64,000 nt of DNA from Palaemon carinicauda (GCF_036898095.1 NC_090744.1:92103131-92167130), one strand, 5' to 3'; numbered from the stretch's first letter, positions 30,691 to 45,745 are shown. Numbers and translations are program-made. The notes: generated by a model not told the origin, from the sequence alone.

Positions 30691-32142
30691 GCGAGATATA
30701 TGTTAAACATAAATTAGCTTATATAACCCCTATCTTCAAAAGTGGATCAAGACTAGAGGCAAGCAATTATAGACCTGTTAGTCTAACATCACATATTATG
30801 AAAGTGTATGAGAGGGTAATAAAAAAGAAAATAATGGATCATTTGGTTAAAAATAATTTGTTTAATATAGGTCAACACGGTTTTGTGCCCGGAAAAAGTA
30901 CACAAACCCAACTGATAGCATACTATGAAAACATATACAAAAATATGATAAGTGAAAAAGACAGATGTGATCTATCTAGATTTTGCAAAAGCCTTTGACA
31001 AGGTAGACCACAATATATTAGAGAAAAAAATGAGAAAGCATAATATTGTGGGAAAGAGAGGAAAATGGGTAAAAGAATTCCTGCAAAACAGAAAACAGAT
31101 AGTGGTTGCAAATGACGAGAAATCGGATGAACCTCAGGTAATATCTGGCGTGCCACAAGGTACAGTTCTAGCTGCACTGCTGTTTGTTATTATGATCTCA
31201 GACATAGACTGTGATGTTGAAAACTCTGTAGTGAGAAGTTTCGCCGATGACACAAGAATAAGTAGAGAAATTACTTGTGATGAAGATAGGAACTCACTAC
31301 AAAGAGATCTAAACAAAATATATGAATGGGCGGAGATAAATAGGATGGTATTTAACTACGATAAATTCGAATCAATGAATTATGGAAACAAAGAAGGAAT
31401 GGTATATGCATACAATGGACCTAATGACGAGACAATCACAAACAAGGAAGCAATTAAAGACCTTGGTGTAATGTTAAATAGGAATATGTTATGCAACGAC
31501 CAAATAGCAACACTGTTGGCTAAATGTAAAGCAAAAATGGGAATGTTATTCAGACACTTTAAAACAAGAAAAGCTGAACACATGATTATGCTTTACAAAA
31601 CTTATGTACGTAGTACACTCGAGTACTGCAATGTGATATGGTACCCACACTACCAAAAGGATATTGCACAAATAGAGAGTGTACATAAGTCCTATACTGC
31701 TAGAATAGAAGAAGTTAAGGACCTTGACTACTGGGAAAGACTTCAAATTTTAAAACTACACAGTCTATAAAGGAGAAGAGAACGCTACATGATAATACAA
31801 GCATGAAAGCAAATAGAAGGAATTACTGAAAACATCATGGAGCTAAAAATATCAGAAAGAGCAAGCCGAAGTAGATTAATAGTGCCAAAAAATATACCAG
31901 AAAAACTAAGGAAGGCGCACAGGACATTAATCCACTACGCACCAGCATCGATAATGCAGCGACTATTTAATGTGCTGCCAGCTCATCTAAGAAACATATC
32001 AGGAGAGAGCGTAGATGTGTTTAAGAATAAGCTCGATAAATACCTAAGATGCATCACAGACCATCCAAGACTGGAATATGCAAAATACACCGGAAGATGC
32101 ATTAGCAACTCTCTGGTGGATATACGAGGGGCCTTACACTGA
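30691..32142 (+). pseudogene. Rest of the LINE reverse transcriptase
   Basis: Continues the ORF2 cut at 24399: ITPIFKSGSRLEASNYRPVSL, then ERVIKKKIMDHL and GQHGFVPGKSTQTQL. A frameshift near 30960 precedes DVIYLDFAKAFDKVDH, SGVPQGTVL (catalytic block B) and FADDTRIS, a change of YADD to FADD with both aspartates kept. KDLGVMLNRNM is the thumb-linked block. One TAA at 31768 and one TGA near 31804 interrupt the C-terminal domain, which runs to TGA at 32140 (RLFNVLPAHLRN, FKNKLDKYL). The YLDFAKAFDKVDH palm is typical of the CR1/L2 group. Broken in several places. Confidence 0.85.
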
Positions 32143-32180
32143 TGGACCGGGGGGAACCCAAACAAAAAATAAGGTATGGC

Positions 32181-32371
32181 AGGTCATTCTGAGTCCTATT
32201 TGAAAGCAATGACACTTGGGGTCTTTTCAATATTTCTTGTTTTTCTTTAATTACATCAAGGTGCAATTTAATTACACTGTCATACTTGCTAAACATTTAT
32301 ACAAGTTCAAGAAGATTTCCTCGATTTTCACTGATAGAACTTTCTTGGTCTCCCCTAAATGGCAAACCTTA
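32181..32371 (-). pseudogene. hAT transposase copy 1, N-proximal fragment
   Basis: Matches 43215-43410 of hAT copy 2 (FSKYDSVIKLHLDVIKEKQEILKRPQVSLLSNRTQND). After the AAATGGCAAACCTT shared by both copies the two diverge: copy 2 continues into the transposase N-terminus, while copy 1 goes to its right terminus about 130 bases later, so an internal deletion removed the start of the gene. Confidence 0.8.
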
Positions 32372-32504
32372 TCACAGATAGGCAGTATAGATGGCGGGCT
32401 TATAATACATCCCTCTCAAAAGGGCACTTTTAATACAGTAGCAAAAGGGGCAGGTGCTTGGGCACCCCTAGCACCCCCTCCCTTCCCCCCTCTGCACGTC
32501 CCTG

Positions 32505-33186
32505 TTTAAACCTGATGTTGTGTGATGCTGCCCAGACCATGTGCATTGCTTCTAGTATGATGAACTACAAGTTTCTAGATGAATTAGGGGGAAATATATA
32601 GGAGGCCTAGCATTGCAAGACAGACAGAGAGATCTAGCTGTTATTACGAACCCCATTGTTCTGCCAACCCTCTCATAAGCACCTGTCCCGATAAAGTCTC
32701 GTCTCAAACGTGAATAGTGTTTTTTTCTCAAACATGTACAGTGTTTGTGAAACATTGATATATTTTTGTATATGATTGGATGTAAAGTTAAGTGAGTATT
32801 ATAAGTAATCTTATATTGAAGATTATTTGTAACTGGCCCTGTATATTAGGTTATAGTGCAGTGCATTAACATTTTTGCTTAACCGTTCTATAACCTTGTG
32901 TGAACCAAAAGACGTAAGAGTAACTTTTATTTATATGCAAGTGTCATTATTGTTTAATCACTAGTGTCAAATGGTAATTTTTTTCATTAATTGTCAAAAT
33001 TAAATATTTTTTAAATTAATTTCTAGTGAAAAAAGTGACTGTATTGTCTTTTAAGTGTTTTGTTATGAATTTAAGGTCTAGTTTAGATTTAAATTTTGAG
33101 TGATTTATTTTTGGTGTTAATTTTGAATTTTTTTTATAGGATATAGAAATACCTTACCCACACATAAACATTTACACATGCTCAAA
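32505..33186. other. Non-coding right flank of the hAT element
   Basis: No supported ORF or RNA gene. AT-rich, ending in a CA/TA microsatellite. Confidence 0.5.
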
Positions 33187-33223
33187 TACACACACATACA
33201 CACACACACGCACACACACACAT

Positions 33224-33288
<65 letters not shown>

Positions 33289-33349
33289 CATACATACATA
33301 TAGATATATTTGTATATATATACATATATATACATATATATATACTATA

Positions 33350-33387
<38 letters not shown>
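33187..33387. repeat. (CA)n(TA)n compound microsatellite
   Basis: CA repeats passing into TA repeats with CATA and TATAGATATAT interruptions. Encoded Tyr-Ile frames on both strands are artefacts. Confidence 0.95.
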
Positions 33388-33392
<5 letters not shown>

Positions 33393-33446
33393 TCATAGGA
33401 TAGTATGGCTCTTTTCCAGGAACCAAATATATGATATTATATATAT

Positions 33447-34440
33447 CACGACTGGCAAGTTAATCAACCTCTCGAATTCTAAACTTACTTGTTTGCTTTT
33501 ACATTAAGTCGGTTGCACTTGAAAATAATAATACACGAACTCTGAGACAGTTAAATAACTCCCAGACAGCAATATACAAATCACTGAATATCCAAAAGTC
33601 TCATAAGAACACTCAAAACTAAACTGAGTAATTAATATTATGAATAGCCTTACTACGGTTCATTAACAGGATACGAGCGAATACTATTCTAAACAATGGT
33701 GATTGGAATAATACACTCTTTACAAAAGTAAATATATTCTATATAAATTACAACGCTTTAAAAGAATTTACATAAAACAAATAAATCACACGAAATATTA
33801 GGTCTGAACAAAACTTGGGTTAAGACAAAAATGTTACGATCTGAAAATTATATAAACACTTGACTTGAGATGTTACATCTGAATAAACCTTAGAGTAAGG
33901 CAAAAGAAATGCTGCAATGGAAATTATACAATAAGCTTGAAATTAAATCTGAATAATAGAATATTCAAATTTGACACCTAATGAAAAAAGATAACCAGAT
34001 CACGATACAAAATCTTTTCTCCTTATTACAGGGCCATTTACCATAAACTTTACATAATGCCAACACTCGCTACAACACCATTAACTCGAAATCACCTGCA
34101 CGATTTACAACAACGTTTTAACTCACTACACAGGATATATGCGAGGGCAAAAAATCCCTTTGGAGAGGACACACTATAGGTACTGAGCTGCGTGAGTGAG
34201 TGAGAAAGAGGGAAAGATGGCTGTCTTAAGGCATGGAATCTCTATCTCTCTATCTAACCCTGGTGTCGCCTTTATAAGAGACTTAGCTACTTCCAGAATG
34301 TTCCAGGACTGAAGTCTGGAAAAGTGAGACATCCAAATAGAAGCTCCGAATAAGATCCTAGAGGTAATGAGCTCTTTGAAAGGAAAATCCACTAAAGTCA
34401 CGCGTTTGTATAGATTTCAGAGGCAATATGCTATAAAAAA
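33447..34440 (-). other. Possible solo LTR
   Basis: Non-coding. On the minus strand it has a promoter-like TTATAAAGG (about 34268-34276) followed downstream by CTCAGTACC and a GTGTCCTCTCCAAAGGG tract. A similar CCTCTCCAACGC tract lies at 63512-63525 in another LTR-like block. No second LTR, primer site or terminal repeat was found, so the edges are approximate and the call is tentative. Confidence 0.25.

Positions 34441-36062
<1,622 letters not shown>

Positions 36063-36116
<54 letters not shown>
36063..36116. repeat. (CT)n microsatellite
   Basis: About 27 CT units with one CC interruption. Confidence 0.97.
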
Positions 36117-36118
<2 letters not shown>

Positions 36119-37617
36119 AAACTTCCTTCTTTATATCATTCTATTATCCACCGTCAAACACACTTTGATTAACATCTTCACGCTGTTGATTTTCATCATC
36201 TTTTTCTTCTTCTTGATTTTGCCTGAGAGATTCCAGCTTCCCCTTCCTCGACCCAACAGTTTAGATTAATGTCAGTTAAAGCGATTACTTTTCCTCTTTG
36301 CATAACCCTAATTAAAATCGCTGGCTATTATTCCGGTTCTTAAATCTAATGCTTTTAATCTCAACGCATCGATGAAATTCAAATGAAAAGAAATATCTGT
36401 AAATAATTCTTTGTCTTTGTCTATGGAAGTATATATGTCTGTTTTTAAAACCTTTAGCTGTGTTGCATATATAGTTATTTTTTTATATATAAAATGTATG
36501 CTCAGATTTTAGCAAGTTAATGTTGAAGTCTTCATCCCGCTCTCACCCATAAAAATCCTATTCTAAAAAATTATCTCAAATAAGCTAAAAATTTACATGT
36601 ATTGAAAGCTGAAAATATATAGGTAAAAATAGCATAGTTCTTTTTTTTAATTACGGAAGCAAAGTATCGACTTTCATTTTCTTTCTTATTACTCCCAATT
36701 ATGAAGAAATTCGATTTTTGTTAAAAAGCAAAAGAGACATCGGGGAGTAGAGATGAAAAGGCGAGCATTTCTAAACGAACACAAAGCAATAATTTATAAA
36801 TTTCGTTTTATAAAGTTCTTTTATAGAACATTTAATCTTATACTTCTGAAAGTCATTTTTCAGTGAGGCGGGGTGGTTGGTTACAGGGGTGAGGGGGAAT
36901 GGCTTCCGAGATGCCCCCCCCCCCTCCCCCCCTTTCCCCAGTGCATACAGCAATTCCGTGGATTCTGTTATGAGGATTCTTTTTCGAAAGACGAGAAATG
37001 AATGAGAAGATAAAGTTAGAATTAGAAAGATTATTTTGTTTGTCTCTTTATATTTCAAACATTTTAGTTCTAGATCTTTTCAATTCAATAGTTTAACAAA
37101 AGTAAAATAAAGTTGCTTTAATTTACTTGAAACTTATATAATTTGACGAGGGAAAAATTCGAATAAGATACCATTATTCATCCGAAGATATTGAGAATAC
37201 TTAATTTGAAATAGATATGATTTTTCTTCTGTAAAAAAAAAAAAATTCAATTCTCGAATAAAAAGGTTCGGTGACTGTCTAATGTCAGTGTATGAAATTC
37301 TGTCTTCCTCTACTTTCCTCGATTTTTACAATTTAAAACTTAACATAATGGAAGAAATAAGATACATCTAAATTGATGTGTGGGGGAAATCAAGTAGAAT
37401 TAAGATCTATTTGGTTAAATTGAAGTATTATGATGTGATAACAGGTTGAATTAACCAGAACTGAATTTATGAAACAGGAGAATATCAGAAGAATAAACTC
37501 TATTTAAATTCAAAGAATTTTGATGATAAGACATAAGTTGAAATTGATGTAATGAGAGAAATAGATTATACCAGATTAGTTAGGATGTATGAATTGAACA
37601 AGTTGACATGGCTCTCT
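36117..37617. other. Non-coding stretch with a C-rich run
   Basis: AT-rich, no supported ORF. A C-rich run lies at about 36916-36939. Confidence 0.5.
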
Positions 37618-37655
37618 CTTCATATTTTTTTTTCCAATTGGAGTTGTAGCTTAGC

Positions 37656-37736
<81 letters not shown>
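37618..37736 (+). repeat. AAT-tailed repeat end with long (AAT)n
   Basis: CCAATTGGAGTTGTAGCTTAGCT followed by about 26 AAT units. The block before the array matches the terminal block at 4855-4880. Only about 35 bases of the element remain, so it is a strongly 5'-truncated insertion or a fragment. The poly-Asn and poly-Tyr frames across it are artefacts. Confidence 0.8.
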
Positions 37737-37737
<1 letters not shown>

Positions 37738-39239
37738 CTTGTGTAATTGTGGAATTCAAAAATATCGGAATTAATGTTGCGTACATGTGAAATTTATCTG
37801 CACTAATAATTTGCGTGAAATGAAACGGATCCAACTTGATGTAAAGGGTGAGATTAACCGAGGGTGAAATTGATTGCATCCTAATTTATACTTGTGAAAC
37901 AAAACATATCTATGCTGATATAATCGCTGAAATGAAATAGATGTAAATTGGTTTTGACAGGTGATGTAAACTCATTAGAATCGTTAGAATTGGGTACATT
38001 ATATTGATGTGAATAATGTTGTAAGTTGAATAAAACATTTCTACATTTGGACGAGGGAATGGATAGAATAAATCAAAAGGAATACAACGGAAAAATTATG
38101 CAAATAACAATTGCCACAATGGGTAAATAAGAAAGAATTAAAAAGGCGTTTATTATATCCTAATTTATGACGATTTTTACAAAATGTTCGTCTTTTATAT
38201 TTGTACCGCAAAAAAATATGTTGTTAAACATTAATAAATCGATTAGTAGATAAATAAATCCAGGGACTTGACTTTGCATACGTAAAATGTGTATATATAA
38301 ACTATTTACAATTAGATTTTTCTTATCTAAACATAAAACTCTTATGGTAAGTAATCAAAGAGGTTTGGTATCTAGTGAAGGGTGTTGACAATGAAGCGAC
38401 ATTTGAGCTTTAAATATTCCGCTTTATTTTAGTTCATTGGCGAGTCTGTATAGATAGAGTTCTTTTCTGAAAAAAGGTTCGGTTTCCAACTCAATGTCGA
38501 AGTAATGAAACGTAGTTGAGAGTGACAGCAGATCCCTGAATAATTCTAAAGCCATTACCGGTTAAAACGATGTAGCGGTTTTTTGAAGCTTCGTCGAGAT
38601 CCATCAAATTCTGTCTCCAAACTTTGAATTCGAGTCTTAACCTTTTTGATGAATTGTTGATTCCAGAGGTGACGTAAGTGATGCTATTTCATCTCTGTTT
38701 AGATTCTTAGTCTTTTTAATATTCATTGTATATGAATGGTGAATAAAAATTACAGGTATGTAGAGAATTAATAAATAAATAGAACAGCCTCTAACTGAAT
38801 AAATTATATTCAAGACAATAAATAAAAGTAGACAATTCCTGTTTATTAAAATAAAGAAAAGAAAACGAATGAACCAGATGATAAGCCATGAAAGGGAGGG
38901 AAATGAAATTTCAAGGAAGCCAACACTCCAGCCATTTTGAGTCGATTCATTTCCTTTGGAACTGAAAATAATTGAAACATGCATTGCAACAATCATCTTT
39001 ATCAAATGTGACTTTTATAAAAATCATAAATTCTGTTGTAACCTATGTCCGACTGTTAGAGTGAGAAGGCTACACTTTATCACCCTTTTATCTAGAAAAG
39101 GCCATCAACCGACGAAGCAGCAGTTGTGACAAAAGCAATAAGTGGAAGAAAACAAAGTCCATATTTCTCATAGGAAGGAATCGTCTTTGTCTCTTGACTG
39201 TCTTTCATATGTTGGATTTAATTTGCTAAAGACTAATGC

Positions 39240-39240
<1 letters not shown>
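37737..39240. other. Non-coding stretch
   Basis: AT-rich, no supported coding or repeat signal. The 122-codon minus-strand frame at 38637-39005 has no recognisable motif. Confidence 0.5.
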
Positions 39241-39535
<295 letters not shown>

Positions 39536-39749
39536 TAAATAGATGTATATCCTCTCGGAGTTAAGGTTAATTATAACTCTTTCAAATATGTTCGTAATTA
39601 AGCAATTAAATCGTTGGAACTCCGGAAGTTCCAACTTGTATAACACAGGAAACTTATTTCTAAGGGAAATCACCGGGTAAACCGGCTGAGCAGATTAATA
39701 ATAGTCTCGTGTTATAGTTTACATATATGACTTATCTATTTAATGTTGT

Positions 39750-39885
39750 TACTGATATCGATATATTATATAGTTTTATATTATTCTTTTGTTTAGTCTA
39801 CTTTTTAAGCTGCTTTACCTGTTGGAGCCCTTGAGCATGTAGCATTCTGCTTTTACAATTAGGGCTGTAGCGTGGCTAGTCATTA
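39750..39885 (+). repeat. Degenerate 3' end of the AAT-tailed repeat family
   Basis: Contains CTTTACCTGTTGGAGCCCTTGAGCATGTAGCATTCTGCTTTT and ACAATTAGGGCTGTAGCGTGGCTAGT, a diverged form of the terminal block at 4800-4880, without the AAT run. It abuts the tail of a minus-strand LINE at 39887. Confidence 0.65.
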
Positions 39886-39886
39886 T

Positions 39887-40978
39887 CATCCTCTCCTCCT
39901 ATGCCAAGTGACGCAAATGGCCTCAATTAGATTTCACCAATCATCTCTATCTTGAGCTTTTAATTCAATACCTCTCCATTCATCATCTCCTACTTCGTGC
40001 TTCATAGTCCTCAGCCATGTAGGCCTGGGTCTTCCAACTCTTCTAGTGCCTTGTGGAGCCCAGCTGAATGTTTGGTGAACTAATCTCTCTTGAGGAATGC
40101 GAAGAGCTTACCCAAACCATCTCCATCTACCCCTCATCATGATCTCATCCGCATATGGCACTCTATTAATCTCTCTTATAGTTTCATTTCTAATCCTGTC
40201 TTGCCATTTAACTCCTAATATCCTTCTTAGGGCTTTATTCTCAAATCTACTAAATCTATTGGAGATTGTTCCATTGTCATACCATGACTCATGTCCATAG
40301 AGTAACACCGATCTCATCAAGCTGATATATAGTCTAACTTTTATATGTAATTTCAGGTGATTTGATTTCCAAATTTTACTTAACCTAGCCATTGTCTGAT
40401 TTTTTTTCAATCTTTCACTAAACTCTAATTCTAAAGACCTTATATTGGAGATCATAGTTCCTAAATGCTTAAATGATTCTACCTCATTAATACTTTCCCC
40501 TTCCAAAGTTATTTCATCTTCCATTGCATACTCCGTTCTCATCATCTTTGTCTTTCTTCTATTTATCTTGAGCCCAACCTCTTGTGATATTTCATGCATT
40601 CTGGTAAGCATGAATTGCAAATCCCGTGGGGTTTTGCTAACAAGGACAGCATCATCAGCATACTCTAGGTCTGTTAAATTCCTATCACCAATCCAGTCAA
40701 ATGCTCCCCCACCCTTTCTGACTGTTATATGCATTACAAAATCAATGAGGAAGATGAACAACATAGGTGACTACAGTTTCATCTTGGATTACTTCATTGT
40801 TCACTGGAAATTCATTTGATAAGACTCCATTAACATTAACTCTGCACTTGCTATGCTCATGGACCGACTTAATCAAATTTACATATTTAAGAGGAATTCC
40901 ATAATAACGCAGGACTCTCCACAAAATTAGCCGGTGCACACTATCAAAGGCTTTTTCATAGTCCACAAATGCTTGGCT
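39887..40978 (-). mobile_element. 5'-truncated LINE
   Basis: Minus strand. It ends in a TCATCATC-like tail (39887-39900). The 5' edge is near 40978, where coding similarity stops at AAT repeats. The same 3' end is found on the plus strand at 55285-55472, with matching GCTCCACAAGG and GTTGGAAGACC tracts. Confidence 0.8.
40000..40978 (-). pseudogene. LINE reverse transcriptase, palm to C-terminus, frameshifted
   Basis: 40765-40978 encodes AFVDYEKAFDSVHRLILWRV and a block with NEFPVNNEVIQDET (normally GVIQGDTLSP). A shift near 40755 leads to 40108-40764: LFIFLIDFVM, EYADDAVLVS (both Asp kept), GLKINRRKTK, FKHLGTMIS, then the C-terminal ALRRILGVKWQDRIRN and MRGRWRWFGH. The tail region down to about 39900 continues with GRPRPTWLRTM-type sequence and several stops. 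No endonuclease remains. It fits an RTE-like clade by its palm and C-terminal motifs; the clade is inferred. Confidence 0.8.
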
Positions 40979-41369
40979 AGTAATAATAATAATTTTCATC
41001 ATCTTTCTTTTAATCCTCCCTTTGCCCTTTATGACTTTAGTCCGGGAAAATAAAACAAGAGCATTATTCAATGCAACAGAAAATGGGAATCCCACATATA
41101 GAAAACGTTTTCCAGAAAACAATAGCGTCTCCTTTTTTTAGTGAAGTCTGATTTCGGATTATAATATTGCACAGTTCCCAAGTTGCTATGAATTTATAAG
41201 AACAAAGACTGACTGGCATTTAATGGAAAGATTCAGTTACAAAAGTCTTCGGACGTTTGTTCGTGAGGTCAGGCTCTTTATCTATAACGTCATTACTTTA
41301 TTTTTTGTCCATTAACTCATCATCCACAGGATCACAGATGCATGAAGCACAGCTACAGCTACTATTTAT
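40979..41369. other. Non-coding stretch, left flank of hAT copy 2
   Basis: Short AAT run at 40981-40995. No other supported feature. Confidence 0.4.
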
Positions 41370-44300
41370 CAGGGACGTACAGAGATTTTTTTCAGGGCAG
41401 GTGTTCAAGCAAACAAAAAGGGCAAAAATATAGAAATCAATATTCTTCCAAATTTATTTAAACTAGCCATTATTAATTCATGAAAGAGATAAACATGACT
41501 GATGTCATAGGTACCAGTGGGCTAATGTTTTGTATGAACATAGAATCTACAGTACTGACTACCAGTAGAACTAGGAAACTTAACAAATAAACAAAATTAT
41601 ATAGTATATTACTTTTACATAAATGACTGCAAGAAAATTAATCAGTATGATCAATACTCTTGGCTTATAACCAGACCTTGTCATTTTATATTTATAAGAG
41701 AACCCTTCTGTGTGCCATTTCTTTGTTTATGCTGATAACTTCACTGCTGTTAATTGCGATATCCTTTTCAACTGCTACCAACAAAAGATCAGATAACCTC
41801 TCATCACTGGACAATCTCCGTAGCTTTGTCTTCACCAACTTGAGTTTAGAGAAGGTCCTTTCCACTGTTGCAGTTGTGACGGATAGAGTGGCATAAATTA
41901 TTTAAGAGTTCAAGCATAAGTGGCAATATCTCCTGGACATTATTTTCTTTCATCAGGTTGAGCATTGTAGCTGCAGTGCTCTGTGGTAGGCAAGGAAATA
42001 AGGAATAGAAGATCTTTAATTCTAACTGTAGCCTGTCTACTTCTTCTAACTCATAAAACTGGCATAATTTTTGCAATGACTTGAATGCCTCTTCATTCAC
42101 AGGTCCTTTCCAGTTATCTTGGACTGTCATACAATAAAAGGCATTTAGGATACCCCGTGTTGTGTTGTCTCCATCTTTAAATACTCTCACACGGTAATAC
42201 TCATCCAAGGATTGATATTGCTGGTCCTCAGTAGCAGATGTAACACTATACTTGTATCTTTCAGGCATTTTTCTTCTTCTGCCAGGAATTCTTCTGTCCA
42301 GGAATTCCACAGGGGAGGTCGATGGCCATGGATTCATCTCTCTCTTTAACATTTGTAAAAATCTCCTGAAACTTCTTATCATTTCTTATTCTCTCAAACT
42401 TTGTAGCACTCTATCCACAATTCTGTAGGAGGCAGCCAAATCAAAGTCTTTCTGTTGTAGGGCATTAGAGGCATAGGCAATTTATTGAAAAACTGGGGTG
42501 GCAATCTCAAGACAAACCAGAAATTCAAAGTTAATATTTTGCAGCAATATTGAGGCATCCCCTGCTGATGCATCAGGAAGATGTTTTTGCACTATCCCTT
42601 CTAAAATTTTCTTCAGAGCTGGGATGACCTTCCTCATGGTTCTAAGAGCTGACTCTCTGCAAGCCCATCTTATGTCTGATAGCTTCTTAAGTTCAAGTAG
42701 GCGGTCTTCTGGATACATTACTTTCTGGATTTCCATGAAAGCAGCATGCCTTTTTGAAGAGTTAGCAATAAAAGCATACAGTTTCTCCACCAAACTGAAA
42801 AAAGTTACAAAATGAGTACTTGATTTGGCACTTTCGACTAATACTAGATTTAGACTGTGTGCATGGCAGTGTACATAGATGGCCTCTGGGTTTTGTCTTT
42901 GGAGTCTGGAATATAATCCATTGTATATTTCACTCATATTTGCTGCCCCATCATATCCTTGTCCACGCATTTGTTCAGGTTATTTTTATTAATCAAAGAG
43001 ACCACTTCTTTCTCCAGTGCTTGACCAGTTGTTGATTGCACAATGAATACATGTATGAAACGTTCTTTTATTTTGAAGTCACGTACATATCTCAAAACAA
43101 AAGAGACCGGTTCTGTATATGAGACATCAGTTGTTTAATCTATGAGGATGGAAAAGATCTTGCTCTTGTGAATTTCTTCTAATATCACTCTTCTAACTGA
43201 AATGGCCAAAGTCTTGATCAGGTCATTCTGAGTCCTATTTGAAAGCAATGACACTTGGGGTCTTTTCAGTATTTCTTGTTTTTCTTTAATTACATCAATG
43301 TGCAATTTAACTACACTGTCATACTTGCTAAACATTTCTACATGTTTAAGAAAATTTCCTTGATTTTTCACTGATAGAATTTTCTTGGTCGCCCCTAAAT
43401 GGCAAACCTTGTCTTCCCAAGTATAGAGTGATGGATATCAACCTACATGAAATTTCTGTTTCGCTGCTTCTCTTTGTCTCTAGCAACTTGTACTTCCTGA
43501 TTAGCTGTTTCTAAAGCAATATCTAATGCTTGACTTTGGAACCCCTTCCATCAAACCATAACATGTGAGATTCTGAACTAGCAGGCTCTTTTATTTTCTC
43601 TAAAGCTATCCAACGGCTTATGCCCTCTGATTTCCAAGCTACTCGGCCCCTGTACTTTTCCTCATTCAAAAACAGACGACAGCTGAAGCACAACATGGAT
43701 TTTTTCTGAAATGAATACTCCAACCAAGAGTTCCTTTCATACCATTTCTTCTGAAAAGAGCGTCCCTCTACATTCTTGGGATATGAAATTGCTGGTTGAC
43801 ATGGGCCATAATTATTGCAGAGTTTGATGAAGGACTCACTAATACATATCTTATAATTAACAACATGAGCAGGGTCATTTGGATACTGTAATTCAGGTAG
43901 CATGGAAAATAGCTCTTCAACTTTGGGCACTTCTGCTCTTGCTTCAATCTGGGGTTCCTGTGGAGCAACTTGTTGCTCTAGGTTATCTAAACTGTCCGCT
44001 TCATTTGGCTCGTCGTCTGCTTCCATATCTTCAGCTTCTGACTCTTCACTCTCCTGAGTCTCCTCCCAGCTCTCCTCCTCCTCCTTCACTTGCTCTGATG
44101 TTGAAGCTGCCACTCTCGGCTTCATCCAAACATAAAGAGTTCTACTACCTTTGGCAGCATCTTGTCTGCCCTGCTCCTGCTCCTTTTTTCTTCTCTCCTT
44201 CCGTGGCATACTGAAGATCATTAATATAACAGAATTAGAAAATCAAGGTTCTAAGAAAAAAATCAGGATTACATTTATAATGTTGTGAAAATGACTTTTC
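41370..44300 (-). mobile_element. hAT DNA transposon copy 2, without nested insertions
   Basis: The left terminus CAGGGACGTACAGAG (41370) matches the terminal repeat of copy 1. The right terminus could not be found, so the end near 44300 is only the limit of the gene plus a short leader. Where copy 1 is interrupted by LTR element, LINE and microsatellite, this copy is continuous, which fixes the insertion points. Confidence 0.75.
41692..44213 (-). pseudogene. hAT transposase (ZMYM1-like), full span but broken
   Basis: ATG at 44213 (MPRKERRKKEQEQ). Acidic low-complexity N-terminus, then a TTF-type zinc region: WLEYSFQKKSMLCFSCRLFL near 43680. FDGRGSKVKH ends the first frame at 43523. Later pieces in shifting frames give RPQVSLLSNRTQND, FSILID and RYVRDF, the hallmark RGQGYDGAANM (42970), CHAHSLNLVLVESAKSS, LKKLSDIRWACR, a long helical part and the dimerisation segment TVERTFSKLKLVKTKLRRL (about 41820-41875), with the stop at 41692. 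At least four frameshifts or stops. The protein would excise and reinsert the element; this copy cannot. Confidence 0.85.
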
Positions 44301-44863
44301 TTCCAAAAGTTCTCTTTTAGGTCAAGTCCTAGTATAGTGATGACATGTTCCCTTAGCATCTCGCATGTCATCAGATCGATCCCAACCTGGGACCGTGAGT
44401 TTAAGCTTTTTACTGGAGAGGATACTGCCGTGGTTGGGCACCACAGTGGGACGTTGGGCTTGCCTGGCTGACGTTCTGGTGTGCATATCTTCGGAAGATG
44501 CTGAAAATGACCACATTTACGGTCACATATCTATGAAAACTAGTTTAAGGTTAACAATGAATTTCGCTTTGATAGTTATCTAATAAAGAAATTTTTCTAT
44601 TTCATAATGCAGAAAACAGCATCATTTACATTTCTGATTTTAGGGGATATAACAATGCCACTCGTTTGGCTTCGGAGGTGTAAGAAACGTTATTTTTATG
44701 TTGTTAAATTACTTCACAATATATTTATTTTCTGTTAAAGAAAGGAGCAAATTGTTTCCCTAACATTCATCATATGTGAAATATGGGATTTCACGTAAAA
44801 AAATAATACCTTTTTGTTACTGATAGCCCTGAACATTTCATAAATTTTATTAAACTTATTTGC
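44301..44863. other. Non-coding stretch right of hAT copy 2
   Basis: No supported gene. A GC-richer block at 44380-44510 stands out from its AT-rich surroundings and may be part of an unrecognised repeat. Confidence 0.4.
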
Positions 44864-44916
44864 AATATATATATATATATATATATACATGTATATATAT
44901 ATGTATGTACATATAC

Positions 44917-44950
<34 letters not shown>

Positions 44951-45002
44951 ATATATATACATACATTTATTTATTTATCTACTTATACAGTATATATACA
45001 TA

Positions 45003-45056
<54 letters not shown>

Positions 45057-45069
45057 TTTTTTTTTTTGT
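44864..45069. repeat. (AT)n / (GT)n compound microsatellite
   Basis: TA and GT runs with a terminal T run (45056-45068). Confidence 0.95.
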
Positions 45070-45296
45070 ATGTGTATGTATTAAATGAGATATAATGAAG
45101 AAGATATATAGACAGATAGACAAATAGATATGATGATAAAAGTTATATATTATATAGCTCTGTCCAAAGCTATAGGGACGCATTTAATTTGTGTAACCTT
45201 TCGAGTTTGAAATAAACATTATATAAGATAAATCAGGCATCAAACTAAGGAATTATATTTTCCAAATAAAATCACTTATAAGTTAAAAAAAAATTT

Positions 45297-45299
45297 ATT

Positions 45300-45342
<43 letters not shown>

Positions 45343-45439
45343 TTATATATATATATATATATATATTTATACACACATACACATGTATGTATATATATAT
45401 ATAATATATATGCATATATATGCATGTCTATATGCATCC

Positions 45440-45507
<68 letters not shown>

Positions 45508-45511
45508 GTAC

Positions 45512-45554
<43 letters not shown>

Positions 45555-45590
45555 TTTGTATATATACATATGTGTGTATGTGTGTATATG

Positions 45591-45623
<33 letters not shown>

Positions 45624-45643
45624 CTGTATGAAGATATATAAAC

Positions 45644-45696
<53 letters not shown>

Positions 45697-45745
45697 AATA
45701 TATGCAGTACATGTTTATATATATACATATATTCAGTATAGATAT
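45297..45745. repeat. (AT)n / (GT)n / (AC)n compound microsatellite
   Basis: About 450 bases of mixed TA, CA and TG arrays with TACAGTACATA units. Frames on both strands are Tyr-Ile-Cys-Val artefacts. Confidence 0.95.

Larger units (their letters stand above)
21491..32180 (+). mobile_element. CR1/L2-group LINE inserted in hAT copy 1
   Basis: Plus strand. The left junction is fixed by comparison with hAT copy 2, which reads TTGATCAGGTCATTC uninterrupted at about 43212. Here TTGATCA stops at 21490 and AGGTCATTC resumes at 32181. ORF1 starts two bases after the junction, so the copy is probably 5'-truncated. The 3' end is a short untranslated stretch with an AATAAGGTATGG tail. No obvious target duplication, apart from a shared CA. 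The RT coding sequence is interrupted by Gypsy element 2 at 24400-30690. Confidence 0.85.

Noticed and set aside
37552..37879. Poly-Asn and poly-Tyr frames
   Set aside because: Translation of an (AAT)n microsatellite at a repeat tail.
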